From positions 1 through 64,000 of the forward strand of contig CANQFT010000003.1 of assembly GCA_947599925.1 (NCBI GenBank): DNA of 64,000 nt. The letters run 5' to 3'. This document shows, one piece after another, positions 8,072 through 16,512 of this stretch (the stretch's first letter is position 1; every line of letters starts with the position of its first letter). The position numbers and the translations under genes were made by a program. This DNA is from an uncultured Oscillospiraceae bacterium. GTDB taxonomy: Bacteria; Bacillota; Clostridia; Oscillospirales; Oscillospiraceae. The notes under the pieces were generated by a model. It saw nothing but the letters and a program-made list of their open reading frames with translations. It was not told the origin of the DNA and ran no database searches.

Positions 8072-8567
8072 CCCCCGCCGCTACCAAGACGCCTGCGCCC
8101 AGCTGGGTCTGGGCCGGGACAAATTAGAGGAGATGATCGCTATGACAGAAAAACAGCCCAGGCGCCGCCTGGCTCACCCCGTCCGCACCGCCCTTATCGC
8201 CGCGGCCTGCCTGCTGGCCCTCAGCCTCACCGCCTTCGCCGCCAGCCCCGCCGGGCAGGAGATGATCCGCACCCTGTACGTCACCTACCGGGTCGTCTCC
8301 CCGGACCCCGACGCCCCTCAGCCCTCCACAGGCGTCGTCACCGTCACCATCGACCCCGCCGATGCCGCCACCGACCAGGACAGCTATATCATCTGGCACG
8401 AGATCGGAGAGGGAGACGAGACCGTGCCCACCACCGTCCCGGGGCAGACCGGCGTTCTGAAGATCGACTCCGACAGCGCCGACGCCGTCATCCAGGGGCA
8501 GGAGGGGACCCGGGTCCAGCTCATCCCCGCGGGGACGGGGACCTACCGCTACCAGGCGGCGGAGTGA
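8064..8567 (+). CDS. Putative membrane-anchored anti-sigma factor
   Basis: A 167-aa protein: about 38 cytoplasmic residues, one membrane segment (ALIAAACLLALSLTAFA, about 42-58) and an extracytoplasmic domain rich in Thr/Asp. I recognise no zinc anti-sigma HxxxCxxC motif, so it would be a non-canonical anti-sigma. The role is inferred from coupling to the sigma gene. The ATG at 8064 lies inside the end of the sigma gene and has AAGGAGGAG about 7 bases upstream, a better start than an in-frame ATG at 8043. Confidence 0.6.
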   Translation: MFDPRRYQDACAQLGLGRDKLEEMIAMTEKQPRRRLAHPVRTALIAAACLLALSLTAFAASPAGQEMIRTLYVTYRVVSPDPDAPQPSTGVVTVTIDPADAATDQDSYIIWHEIGEGDETVPTTVPGQTGVLKIDSDSADAVIQGQEGTRVQLIPAGTGTYRYQAAE

Positions 8568-8616
8568 GCCCAGCGAAACAAGTGGAAAGGTCCGCCCGGC
8601 GGGCCGTGAGATCGCG

Positions 8617-8641
8617 GAGGAGGGGCCACCGGCCCCTCCTC
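8617..8641 (+). terminator. GC-rich hairpin after the sigma/anti-sigma pair
   Basis: An 11-bp stem GAGGAGGGGCC/GGCCCCTCCTC with a 3-base loop, 49 bases after the stop. The T-rich stretch starts only some 17 bases later, so termination strength is uncertain. Confidence 0.5.
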
Positions 8642-8665
8642 TGACGTCTTTGGCCGCGGTTTTTC

Positions 8666-8694
8666 TTGCCCTTCCGGGGAAAAACTGGTATACT
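8666..8694 (+). promoter_or_regulatory. polA promoter
   Basis: TTGCCC (8666-8671), 17-base spacer ending TGG, TATACT (8689-8694): a -35 plus extended -10. The start codon is 38 bases downstream. Confidence 0.75.
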
Positions 8695-8731
8695 GTAAGA
8701 AATATGCCAGCTTCTCCAAGGGGGCACAGCT

Positions 8732-11296
8732 ATGAAGTGCATGGTCATCGACGGCAACTCCATCATCAACCGGGCCTTTTATGGGGTCCGGCCCCTCTCC
8801 ACCCGCGACGGCACCCCCACCAACGCCGTCTACGGGTTTTTGAACATCCTGCTCAAGCTGCTGGACGAGGAGGAGCCCGACGCCCTGGCCGTCGCCTTTG
8901 ACCGCAAGGCCCCCACCTTCCGCCACAAGATGTACGAGGGCTACAAGGCCACCCGTCACCCCATGCCCGACGACCTGGCCGCCCAGATGCCCATTTTGAA
9001 AGACGTGCTCACCGCCATGAACATCCCCCTCTACGAGCTGGACGGCTGGGAGGCTGACGACCTGCTGGGCACCATATCGGCTCTGGACGCCGAGGCGGGC
9101 TGGGAGACGGTGGTGGTCACAGGGGACAAGGACTCCCTGCAGCTCATCACCGACAAGACCACCGTCAAGCTGGTGACCACCCGCATGGGCCAGACCACCA
9201 CCAAGGACATGACCCCGGAGACCTTCCAGGCCGAGTACGGCTTTGAGCCCATCCACATCATCGACCTCAAGGCCCTGATGGGGGACGCCAGCGACAACAT
9301 CCCCGGCGTCAAGGGCATTGGGGAAAAGACCGCTATGGGGCTTGTCCAGATGTACGGCTCCATCGACCGCCTTTACGCCCAGATGCCCAACATCTGCACC
9401 GCGCCCCAGGCCCCCGCCAAGCCCGCGATGGTGCAGAAGCTGGCCGACGGCAAGGAGGACGCGGCCTTCTCCTACGCCCTGGCCACCATCCGCCGGGACG
9501 CCCCCATCCCCTTCAAGCCCCAGGACGCCCTGCGGAAAGAGGCGGACAACGACGCGCTGTACCGCCTCTTTTTGAAGCTGGAGTTCACCAAGCTCACCGA
9601 GCGGCTGGGTCTGCGGCCGTCCCAGGAGCCCGCGGGGGCGTTTCAGCCGCCCCAGGAGCCGGAGACGGTGGAGAGCCAGGAGCGGCTGGAGGCCCTGCTG
9701 GAACAGTGGCGCGGGCAGGAGACCGTGGCGGTGCTGGCCGATGAGGGGCTGGACAGTCTCCAGGTGGAGAACGTCCTGCTGCGCTGGGACAAGCTGCCCG
9801 GCTACAACCGCTTTTTGCGGGAATTTTTTTCCGACCCCGGCGTGAAAAAGGTCACCCACGGGCTGAAGGCCCTCTGGCAGAGGCTTTTGGGCGAGGGCGT
9901 CACGCCGGACGGCTTCGTCTTTGACACCGAGCTTGCCGCCTATCTGCTGGACCCCACCGCGGGGCACTACGACCTGCCCCGGCTGGCGGTCTCCTACTTC
10001 AACACCGAGACCGCCCCCTCCCCCGCTCTGGTCCGCGCCCTCCAGGGCGTCCTGGAGCCCAGGCTCCGCCAGTTGGGGCTGGACAGGGTCTACTACGACA
10101 TCGAGTTGCCCCTCTGCCCGGTGCTGGCGGGCATGGAGCAGGCGGGGGTGCTCATCGACCGCGGGGCGCTGGAGACCTACGGCGCCGCCCTCAAAGCGCG
10201 CATCGCCGACGACGAGGCGCTGATCTACCAGATGGCGGGCAGAAAGTTCAACATCAACTCCACCCAGCAGCTGGGCAGTATCTTGTTTGAGGACATGGGC
10301 ATCCCGCCGGTGAAGAAGACCAAGACGGGGTACTCCACCTCCGCCGAGGTGCTGGAAAAGCTCCGGGGCCGGGTGCCCATGGTGGACGCGGTGCTGGACT
10401 ACCGGCAGCTGGCCAAGCTGAACTCCACCTATGTAGAGGGGCTGGGCAAGGTCATCGCCCCCGACGGGCGCATCCACACCAGCTTCCAAAACACCGTCAC
10501 CGCCACAGGGCGGCTCAGCTCCACCGAGCCCAATATGCAGAACATCCCCGTCCGCACCGAGTTGGGGGCGCGGCTGCGGGATATGCTGGTGGCCCCCAAG
10601 GGCTGCAAGCTGGTGGACGCGGACTACTCCCAGATCGAGCTCCGGCTGCTGGCCCACATTTCGGGAGACAGGGCCATGCAGGACGCCTTTTTGTCCGGCG
10701 AGGACTTCCACGCCGCCACCGCCGCCAGGGTGTTCGGCGTGGACGTGTCCCAGGTGACTCCGGAACTGCGCCGCCGGGCCAAGGCGGTGAACTTCGGCAT
10801 CGTCTACGGCATCTCCGCCTTCTCCTTGAGCCAGGACATCGGCGTGAGCGTGGGAGAGGCCAAGGACTATATGGAGCGCTACTTCGCCACCTTCCAAGGG
10901 GTCCGGGCCTACATGGACCATGTGGTGGAGCGGGCCAAAGAGGACGGCTATGTGGCCACGCTCTATGGCCGCCGCCGGTGGCTGCCGGAACTGAAGAGCG
11001 CCAACTTCAACCTGCGGGCCTTTGGCGAGCGCGTGGCCCTGAATATGCCCATCCAGGGCACGGCCGCCGATCTCATCAAGCTGGCCATGCTCCAAGTGGA
11101 CAGGGCCCTGCGCGACCAGGGCCTGACAGGCCGGCTGGTGCTCCAGGTCCACGACGAGCTGATCGTGGAGTGTCCCGACGGCGAGGTGGAGGCCGTCAAG
11201 GCCCTTTTGGAGCGGGAGATGACCGGCGTGGCCCAGCTGGACGTGCCCCTTGTGGCCCAGGCCAAGGCCGGGCAGAGCTGGGGCGACGCCCACTGA
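8732..11296 (+). CDS. polA: DNA polymerase I
   Basis: An 854-aa family-A polymerase that fills repair gaps and removes Okazaki primers. The N-terminal 5'-3' exonuclease (about 1-290) has GDASDNIPGVKGIGEKTA. The middle region (about 310-470) is the 3'-5' exonuclease fold but lacks the DxE start motif (ETVAVLADEG instead), so proofreading is probably lost, as in many Firmicutes. The polymerase domain (about 480-854) has motif A DADYSQIELRLL, motif B RRAKAVNFGIVYG and motif C VHDELIVE. The ATG at 8732 follows AAGGGGG. rimI and tsaD follow closely. Confidence 0.97.
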   Translation: MKCMVIDGNSIINRAFYGVRPLSTRDGTPTNAVYGFLNILLKLLDEEEPDALAVAFDRKAPTFRHKMYEGYKATRHPMPDDLAAQMPILKDVLTAMNIPLYELDGWEADDLLGTISALDAEAGWETVVVTGDKDSLQLITDKTTVKLVTTRMGQTTTKDMTPETFQAEYGFEPIHIIDLKALMGDASDNIPGVKGIGEKTAMGLVQMYGSIDRLYAQMPNICTAPQAPAKPAMVQKLADGKEDAAFSYALATIRRDAPIPFKPQDALRKEADNDALYRLFLKLEFTKLTERLGLRPSQEPAGAFQPPQEPETVESQERLEALLEQWRGQETVAVLADEGLDSLQVENVLLRWDKLPGYNRFLREFFSDPGVKKVTHGLKALWQRLLGEGVTPDGFVFDTELAAYLLDPTAGHYDLPRLAVSYFNTETAPSPALVRALQGVLEPRLRQLGLDRVYYDIELPLCPVLAGMEQAGVLIDRGALETYGAALKARIADDEALIYQMAGRKFNINSTQQLGSILFEDMGIPPVKKTKTGYSTSAEVLEKLRGRVPMVDAVLDYRQLAKLNSTYVEGLGKVIAPDGRIHTSFQNTVTATGRLSSTEPNMQNIPVRTELGARLRDMLVAPKGCKLVDADYSQIELRLLAHISGDRAMQDAFLSGEDFHAATAARVFGVDVSQVTPELRRRAKAVNFGIVYGISAFSLSQDIGVSVGEAKDYMERYFATFQGVRAYMDHVVERAKEDGYVATLYGRRRWLPELKSANFNLRAFGERVALNMPIQGTAADLIKLAMLQVDRALRDQGLTGRLVLQVHDELIVECPDGEVEAVKALLEREMTGVAQLDVPLVAQAKAGQSWGDAH

Positions 11297-11341
11297 CGCC
11301 GCGGGTCAGAACAAGCGGAAACGCTGGATAGGAGGATGCGG

Positions 11342-11803
11342 ATGGACTATCAACTGGTCCCCATGGACAAGAGCCATCTCAAGCAGGTGGCGGAGATGGA
11401 CGCGGCGTACTTCTCCCGGCCCTGGAGCCAGGACAGCTGGGAGAGCGAGCTCTACAACACCACCGTGTCCCTGGTGGTGGCCGAGACGGAGGAGGGCTAT
11501 GTGCTGGGCTACGGCGTGCTGGGGGTGATCCTGGACGAAGGCTGTCTGGAAAAGCTGGCCGTCCGGCCGGAGTACCGCCGCCAGGGTGTGGCCCAGGCGA
11601 TCCTGGGCTCTTTCCTCCGCTACGGCCAGGAACACCTGGCTTTCATCACCCTGGAGGTCCGGGACGACAACGCCCCCGCCATCGCCCTTTACGCCAAAAA
11701 CGGCTTTGTGGAGGTGGGCCGCCGGAAGAATTACTACGCCGAGGTCCAAAGGGACGCCCTTTTGATGACCAGGGAATTTTTCGGAGAGGAGGGGCCGCGT
11801 TGA
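11342..11803 (+). CDS. rimI: Ribosomal protein S18 alanine N-acetyltransferase
   Basis: A 153-aa GNAT-family acetyltransferase with the acetyl-CoA loop at LAVRPEYRRQGVAQAIL and the RimI-typical LEVRDDNAPAIALYAKNGF. It acetylates the N-terminus of ribosomal protein S18 (or related targets). The ATG at 11342 is preferred over that at 11336 because GGAGG directly abuts the latter and lies 6 bases from the former. It overlaps tsaD by 4 bases, a pairing common in Firmicutes. Confidence 0.9.
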   Translation: MDYQLVPMDKSHLKQVAEMDAAYFSRPWSQDSWESELYNTTVSLVVAETEEGYVLGYGVLGVILDEGCLEKLAVRPEYRRQGVAQAILGSFLRYGQEHLAFITLEVRDDNAPAIALYAKNGFVEVGRRKNYYAEVQRDALLMTREFFGEEGPR

Positions 11804-12810
11804 ACATTCTGGCCTTTGAATCCTCCTGCGACGAGACCGCCGCCGCCGTCGTCCGGGACGGGCGGGTCATCCTCTCCAACTGCGTCGCTTCCTCGGTGGA
11901 CATCCACGCCCTCTACGGCGGCGTGGTGCCGGAGATCGCTTCCCGCAAGCACGTCGAGGCCATCGTGCCCCTGGCCCAGCAGGCGCTGGACGAGGCGGGG
12001 CTCACCCTGGACGGCGTGGACGCCGTGGCCGTCACCTACGCCCCTGGGCTCATCGGCGCGGTGCTGGTGGGGGTGAACTTCGCCAAGGCGGTGGCCTTCG
12101 CCGCCAAAAAGCCCCTGGTCCCCGTCCACCATGTCCGAGGGCACATCGCCGCCCTCTATCTGACCCATCCCACGCTGGAGCCGCCCTTTTTGTGCCTGTG
12201 CGTCTCCGGCGGCACCACCGCCATCGTCCACGTGCGGGACTACACGGCGATGGACGTGCTGGGCGCCACAAGGGACGACGCCGCCGGGGAGTGCTTTGAC
12301 AAGGCCGCCCGCGTGCTGGGCCTCCCCTATCCCGGCGGCAAGCCCATGGACGATCTGGCCCAGGGCGGGGACGACCACGCCTATGCCCTGCCCCTGGCCC
12401 ATGTGGAGGGCAACGCGCTGGATCTGTCTTTCTCCGGGCTCAAGACGGCGGTGGTGAATCTGGTCCACAACGCCGCCCAGAAGGGCGAGGCCCTGGACCT
12501 GCCCGGTCTGGCCGCCTCCTTTGGCCGGGCTGTCAGCGACAGCCTCGTCCCCAGGGTCATGGCGGCGGCGGAGCAGACCGGCTGCCGACGCGTGGCCATG
12601 GCCGGCGGCGTGGCCGCCAACCGGCGCGTCCGCGGGGACCTGGAGACGGCTTGCGGGGCGCGGGGCCTTCAGCTCTTTCTCCCCACTCTCTCCCTCTGCG
12701 GCGACAACGCCGCCATGGTGGGCGCCCAGGGGTATTACGAGTTTTTGGCGGGCAATCTGGCCCGTACCGACCTGAACGCCTACGCCACAAGGGAGTTGTC
12801 CCAGGGGTGA
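11800..12810 (+). CDS. tsaD: tRNA threonylcarbamoyladenosine transferase TsaD
   Basis: A 336-aa ASKHA-fold protein that, with TsaB/TsaE, transfers threonylcarbamoyl to A37 of ANN-decoding tRNAs. It has the metal-binding HHVRGH (H111 and H115), CVSGGTTAIV, GECFDKAARVLG and the C-terminal AGGVAANRRVR loop with SLCGDNAAMVG. Length is normal. It starts with TTG at 11800, inside the end of rimI, after GGAGAGGAGGGG. TsaB and TsaE are not in the window. Confidence 0.95.
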   Translation: MNILAFESSCDETAAAVVRDGRVILSNCVASSVDIHALYGGVVPEIASRKHVEAIVPLAQQALDEAGLTLDGVDAVAVTYAPGLIGAVLVGVNFAKAVAFAAKKPLVPVHHVRGHIAALYLTHPTLEPPFLCLCVSGGTTAIVHVRDYTAMDVLGATRDDAAGECFDKAARVLGLPYPGGKPMDDLAQGGDDHAYALPLAHVEGNALDLSFSGLKTAVVNLVHNAAQKGEALDLPGLAASFGRAVSDSLVPRVMAAAEQTGCRRVAMAGGVAANRRVRGDLETACGARGLQLFLPTLSLCGDNAAMVGAQGYYEFLAGNLARTDLNAYATRELSQG

Positions 12811-12885
12811 CAAAGCGCCCATCGGAGGGCGGAGAGGTCTTGCACAGTTTCTTGCTTAAAATGGCGGTTTTGTTGTTATGTAAAC

Positions 12886-12922
12886 AAAGGAGCGGACCGG
12901 GTCATCCGGTTTTGCTCCTTTT
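12886..12922 (+). terminator. Terminator of the polA-rimI-tsaD transcript
   Basis: A 15-base left arm AAAGGAGCGGACCGG, 5-base loop and a right arm ending GCTCCTTTT, with two mismatches in the middle of the stem. Confidence 0.7.
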
Positions 12923-13207
12923 CATGTGGAAAACTTTGTGGAAATGTTGAAATCACTGGACCGTCGATTTTCGTCGATAAAAAAGCGGTACTTTTTGAGG
13001 GAAAATACCGGGAGTTATTTTCATTATTTTCCACCTTTATGTAAACGCCAGCCCCTGGTTTTTCCCCAAGATCTTCCCCATTTGTCGGGAAAACCCAAGG
13101 TTTCGCGGCCCATATTTTTCCAATAATTTACAGCGCGGGGCCCGGTTTTGCAACATTTCCTTCACGGATGACCGGGGGCGCGCACCCAGACAAACTGAAA
13201 GCCGTAG
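12923..13207. other. AT-rich gene-free region with DnaA-box-like motifs
   Basis: About 285 bases with no credible gene, markedly more AT-rich than its surroundings. TTTTCCACA (minus, 12933-12925) fits the TTWTNCACA DnaA-box consensus, and ATTTCCACA (minus, 12945-12937) is one mismatch off. A TTTTCCACC near 13028 is also one mismatch off. TTATGTAAAC occurs at about 12877-12886 and again near 13037. Function unknown. Confidence 0.45.
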
Positions 13208-13228
13208 GGCGCGAAACTCTGCGAGGCT
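13208..13228. repeat. Half copy of a dispersed 21-bp palindromic arm
   Basis: GGCGCGAAACTCTGCGAGGC(T) is identical to the right arm of the hairpin at 23400-23447. The complementary arm occurs at 16513-16533 and, with one change, at 17014-17034. Confidence 0.7.
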
Positions 13229-13244
13229 CTGTTGACAAACTGAA

Positions 13245-13272
13245 AGCCCCAGGGCCGGTTGACCCTGGGGCT
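13245..13272 (-). terminator. Terminator of the 13294 membrane-protein gene
   Basis: AGCCCCAGGG, 8-base loop, CCCTGGGGCT. On the minus strand it is followed by TTTCAGTTTG. An outer TTGACA/TGTCAA inverted pair brackets the stem. Confidence 0.7.
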
Positions 13273-13293
13273 GCGGGACTGTCAAAGATGCGG

Positions 13294-14067
13294 TCACATC
13301 AGGCGCACGGTGTAGTAGATGGCGGCGCCGAACAGCCAGGCCACCACGCCGAAGATGGCGCCGTAGGCCGCCGTCAGCCCAAAGATGAGGGCGGTGAGCA
13401 CCGCCAAGACGGTGACAGCCGCCGCCAGGTAGAGGGGCAGGTAGTTGGTCTTGCGGGGCAGGACGCGGACCTTGCCCACCACGCCCTTGTTCCGGCGGAG
13501 GACGAAGAACAGTCCGCAGGCCGCCGCCGTCAGGGCCAGCACCACGCCGGCCAGAGCGTAGACAAGGCCGGGGCTGGCGGCGAAAAAGTTATAGTAGAGC
13601 CACAAGGTGAACAGCGCCGCGCCGCCCTGGAGGGCCACCAGGAAAAACTCCCGCTGGTAGAGGTAGTAGATCAGGGCCAGCACCGCCGCCACGGGGACGG
13701 CCACGTAGAGGAAGTGTACCCCGCCCCTGTCGCCCCAAAAGCCGGACACCAGCGCGCAGACAAAGAGGACCAACCCAGCCGCGCAGCAAGCGCCCTGGGT
13801 GAAGGTCTTTTCCCCCTTCTTCCGCCGGAGGAACCACCACACCCCAAAGGCCACCGCCACGGCCAGGCAGACCCAGGCGAACACCCGCAGGAACCGGAAC
13901 AGGCCCAGAGACAGCGCCACGTTGCCGCCGTTGTTGCCGACAAAGTAAAAGCGGTTCAGGAGCAGCAGGAAGAACTCCAGCACCACCGCGCCGCCAAACC
14001 ACCACAGGACCCGGTTGAGCGCCTGGTCCTCGCGCTGTTTTTTCGCGGTCCGGTCGTCTTTCTTCAT
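13294..14067 (-). CDS. Polytopic membrane protein of unknown function
   Basis: A 257-aa protein with a charged cytoplasmic start (MKKDDRTAKKQREDQ) and about seven or eight hydrophobic segments separated by short basic loops (FLRRKKGEK, LRRNKGVVGK). I recognise no family motif. The ATG at 14067 has a GAGAGGA about 10 bases upstream and a strong promoter at 14105-14133. It is monocistronic, between the SH3-NlpC gene and tsaD, with its own terminator. Confidence 0.7.
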   Translation of the reverse strand: MKKDDRTAKKQREDQALNRVLWWFGGAVVLEFFLLLLNRFYFVGNNGGNVALSLGLFRFLRVFAWVCLAVAVAFGVWWFLRRKKGEKTFTQGACCAAGLVLFVCALVSGFWGDRGGVHFLYVAVPVAAVLALIYYLYQREFFLVALQGGAALFTLWLYYNFFAASPGLVYALAGVVLALTAAACGLFFVLRRNKGVVGKVRVLPRKTNYLPLYLAAAVTVLAVLTALIFGLTAAYGAIFGVVAWLFGAAIYYTVRLM

Positions 14068-14104
14068 GCCGCCCACATCCTCTCTGTCATCGTGAACTAC
14101 CGCA

Positions 14105-14133
14105 ATTTTACCATGCTTCTCCACCTTTTGCAA
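14105..14133 (-). promoter_or_regulatory. Promoter of the 14067 membrane-protein gene
   Basis: Minus strand: TTGCAA (14133-14128), 17-base spacer ending TGG, TAAAAT (14110-14105). Confidence 0.75.
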
Positions 14134-14141
14134 GGAGAAAG

Positions 14142-14168
14142 ATCCCCTCTCGCCACGCGAGAGGGGAT
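14142..14168 (-). terminator. Terminator of the NlpC/P60 gene
   Basis: A perfect 12-bp stem ATCCCCTCTCGC/GCGAGAGGGGAT with a 3-base loop, 16 bases past the stop. CTTTCTCCTT follows on the minus strand. Confidence 0.75.
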
Positions 14169-14184
14169 GGGTTTCGCACCGGGG

Positions 14185-15111
14185 TCAGCCCAGGCGGATG
14201 GCGCCCACGAAGTACCGGCGGTCCTTGTCCTTGATGGGGTTGACGATGACGCCGGTGTTGCCGTCCGAGGCGTGGACCAGGTTGCCGTTTCCGGCGTAGA
14301 TGGCCACGTGAGAGGTGGCCTTGCCGCCGGAGTAGGCCGGGTCGCAGATGAAGAAGAGGTCCCCGGGCTGGAGCTCGCTGATGGAGCGGATGCGCTGGCC
14401 CGGCGTGTTGAACCACTGGTTGGTGGAGCCGCCGCTGAGCAGGATGGAGCCGCCGCTGGCCTGCTTGACGCAGTAGTAGGCGAAGCCGGAGCAGTCGAAG
14501 GCGTTGGGGCCCTTGGCGCCGTAGACGTAGGGCTTGCCCACGTGCTTCATGGCCTCGTTTACGATCCGCTGGCCCAGGGCGCTGGCCGCGGCTGGGGTCG
14601 CGGCGTCTTTCCGGGTGCCGTTGGCGTCCAGAACGGGGGTGATGTACGCGCCGCTGACGTAGCCCACGACGCCGTTGTATGTAAGCTTGTACCAGCCCCG
14701 GTCAAGGCCCGTCAGACTCACCACCGCGCCGTTGGGCAGCTTGGCCAGCACGGCGCTGTCGGTGCCCGGCTGGGCGCGGAGGTTCAGGGCGGAGCCGCTG
14801 GTGGTGACCATGCCGAGGCCCAGGTCGGCCTCCACCGTCTCGGTCAGCTGCACATACCCCGCGGACATATAGCCCACCTGGGTGCCGAAGTCTACTTTGT
14901 ACCAGCCGCCCAGGTCCTCCATCACCAGAGCCGTGTCGCCCTTGTTGGCGGTGGCCAGAACGGCGTGGTCCGTACCCGCGCCGGCGCGCAGACGCAGACC
15001 GTCACCCTGGACGGTGCCCAGGCCGATGAAGTCGGCGGCGGCGGTGGCGCACAGGGCGCCCGCCAAGAGCCCGGTGAGGGCCGCGGCCCTCACGAATCCT
15101 TTCAAACCCAC
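14185..15111 (-). CDS. Secreted SH3-domain NlpC/P60 peptidoglycan hydrolase
   Basis: A 308-aa exported cell-wall peptidase. It has a signal peptide (about 1-27, ending CATAAADF), two bacterial SH3 domains (about 30-90 and 97-160, each with LNLRAxPGTDxAVL-type cores and W-YK-V) and a C-terminal NlpC/P60 domain (about 180-308) with C207 in AFDCSGFAYY, H268 in TSHVAIYAG and H280 as the third residue. It probably cuts gamma-D-Glu-diamino acid bonds. The start is GTG at 15111 behind AAAGGGGAG. The small gene upstream ends 49 bases earlier and may be co-transcribed. Confidence 0.9.
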   Translation of the reverse strand: MGLKGFVRAAALTGLLAGALCATAAADFIGLGTVQGDGLRLRAGAGTDHAVLATANKGDTALVMEDLGGWYKVDFGTQVGYMSAGYVQLTETVEADLGLGMVTTSGSALNLRAQPGTDSAVLAKLPNGAVVSLTGLDRGWYKLTYNGVVGYVSGAYITPVLDANGTRKDAATPAAASALGQRIVNEAMKHVGKPYVYGAKGPNAFDCSGFAYYCVKQASGGSILLSGGSTNQWFNTPGQRIRSISELQPGDLFFICDPAYSGGKATSHVAIYAGNGNLVHASDGNTGVIVNPIKDKDRRYFVGAIRLG

Positions 15112-15160
15112 GTCAGGTCTCCCCTTTGTGTTTTTCTCTTTGGTAAAAAGGCGTTCGGCT

Positions 15161-15451
15161 TTACATACTGCTCAGCGCCCGCTCCAGCCAGATGGCGCCC
15201 ACGTCCATGGCGGCATAGAGGCTGTCCTTCTCTGACTTCTTCACCACGCGGTCGCGGGAGCGGAGGTCAGGGTCGGTGAGCTGGAGCTGGATGCTCACCT
15301 TGGTGGGGACCTCCAGGTCGTCCACCTTCTTGCTGTCGTTGATGGTGAGCAGGATGATGTATTTGTCGGCCATGGAGCCGTAGTAGATCATGTTGTCCTT
15401 CCGGCGCAGGGGATGTCCCTTGTACTCCAGAGGCAATTCCTTTTTGGCCAT
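15161..15451 (-). CDS. Conserved small protein of unknown function
   Basis: A 96-aa soluble protein (MAKKELPLEYKGHPLRRKDN...), basic at the start and acidic in the middle, without signal peptide or membrane segment. I recall similar small proteins in related clostridia but no assigned function. The ATG at 15451 follows TAGGAGGGT, and a near-consensus promoter lies upstream. It is divergent from gluQ. Confidence 0.75.
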   Translation of the reverse strand: MAKKELPLEYKGHPLRRKDNMIYYGSMADKYIILLTINDSKKVDDLEVPTKVSIQLQLTDPDLRSRDRVVKKSEKDSLYAAMDVGAIWLERALSSM

Positions 15452-15481
15452 GATGACCCTCCTACCAAATAATGTAACCAA

Positions 15482-15510
15482 ATTGTAACACATCGCAACC
15501 TTTCTGTCAA
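15482..15510 (-). promoter_or_regulatory. Promoter of the 15451 small gene
   Basis: Minus strand: TTGACA (15510-15505), 17-base spacer, TACAAT (15487-15482). The -35 lies back to back with the gluQ -35. Confidence 0.8.
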
Positions 15511-15514
15511 CCCC

Positions 15515-15543
15515 TTGTGGTGGAAAAAACGGTGTGGTACAAT
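15515..15543 (+). promoter_or_regulatory. gluQ promoter
   Basis: TTGTGG (15515-15520), 17-base spacer ending TGG, TACAAT (15538-15543). Confidence 0.7.
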
Positions 15544-15571
15544 ATGTGAGAGACAAAGGGAGGTGAGGCCA

Positions 15572-16486
15572 ATGGCGGAGGCGACTGGCCGTCTGGCCCC
15601 CAGCCCCAGCGGGGAGATGCACCTGGGCAACGCCTTCGCGGCGCTGCTGGCCTGGCTTGGGGCCCGCAGTACCGGCGGGCAGGTGCTGCTGCGGCTGGAG
15701 GATCTGGACAGGCCCCGGTGTCCAAGGGCGTATGCCCAGGGCGTGATGGAGGACTTCGCCTGGCTGGGTCTGGATTGGGACAACGACCCCGTGTGGCAGT
15801 CCCAGCGGGACGATGTGTACCAGGAAGCGCTGGCCCGGCTGGACGCCCAGGGGTTGGTCTACCCCTGCTACTGCTCCCGGCGGGAACTCCACACCGTCAC
15901 CGAGGCCAGCGCCCCCCACGGCCCTGGGCCGGTGTACCCCGGGACCTGCCGGGACCTGGACCCCGCCCGGAGGCGGGCTCTGGAGGCCCAAGGGCGCCGT
16001 CCGGCCCTGCGGGTGCGGGTGCCGGACCGGGAGTGGAGCTTCGTGGATGGGGTGCAGGGGCCCTGGCGGGCCAATTTGGCCTCGGCCTGCGGGGACTTTA
16101 TCCTCCGGCGGTCCGACGGCCTGTTCGCCTACCAGCTGGCGGTGGTGTGCGACGACGCCTCCATGGGCGTGGATCAGGTGGTCCGGGGCCGGGATCTGCT
16201 GTCCTCCACGCCCCAACAGCTGTGGCTGCAGGAGCGGCTGGGTCTCCCCCATCCGGCCTATTACCATGTGCCCCTGCTGCTGGCCGCCGACGGGCGGCGG
16301 CTGTCCAAGCGGGAGGGGGACCTGTCCCTGCGGGCGCTGAGCAAGCGGCGCTCTCCGGCGGAGATCGTGGGCCGGCTGGCCTGCTGGGCGGGGCTTTTGG
16401 ACCGGCCCAGACCGGCGCGGCCCCAGGACCTCGTGGGGGAGTTCGCCTGGGAGCGGGTGCGCCGCCAGGACGTGCCGGTGGCGTGA
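15572..16486 (+). CDS. gluQ: Glutamyl-Q tRNA(Asp) synthetase
   Basis: A 304-aa truncated GluRS-like enzyme that charges the queuosine of tRNA-Asp with glutamate. It has the HIGH-type HLGN at 17-20, the zinc set of GluQ-RS (C99, C101, Y122, C126) and a KMSKS-type LSKREGD near residue 235. It lacks the anticodon-binding half of a real GluRS, which separates the two. The ATG at 15572 follows GGGAGG. It is monocistronic, with the repeat array directly downstream. Confidence 0.93.
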   Translation: MAEATGRLAPSPSGEMHLGNAFAALLAWLGARSTGGQVLLRLEDLDRPRCPRAYAQGVMEDFAWLGLDWDNDPVWQSQRDDVYQEALARLDAQGLVYPCYCSRRELHTVTEASAPHGPGPVYPGTCRDLDPARRRALEAQGRRPALRVRVPDREWSFVDGVQGPWRANLASACGDFILRRSDGLFAYQLAVVCDDASMGVDQVVRGRDLLSSTPQQLWLQERLGLPHPAYYHVPLLLAADGRRLSKREGDLSLRALSKRRSPAEIVGRLACWAGLLDRPRPARPQDLVGEFAWERVRRQDVPVA

Positions 16487-16512
16487 CCGCCGGACCTTTT
16501 CGCCTGTCAAAA

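Noticed and set aside
12923-13140. Chromosomal replication origin
   Set aside because: There is no dnaA, dnaN, rpmH or rnpA nearby and only one perfect DnaA box, so I keep it only as a weak accessory-site idea.
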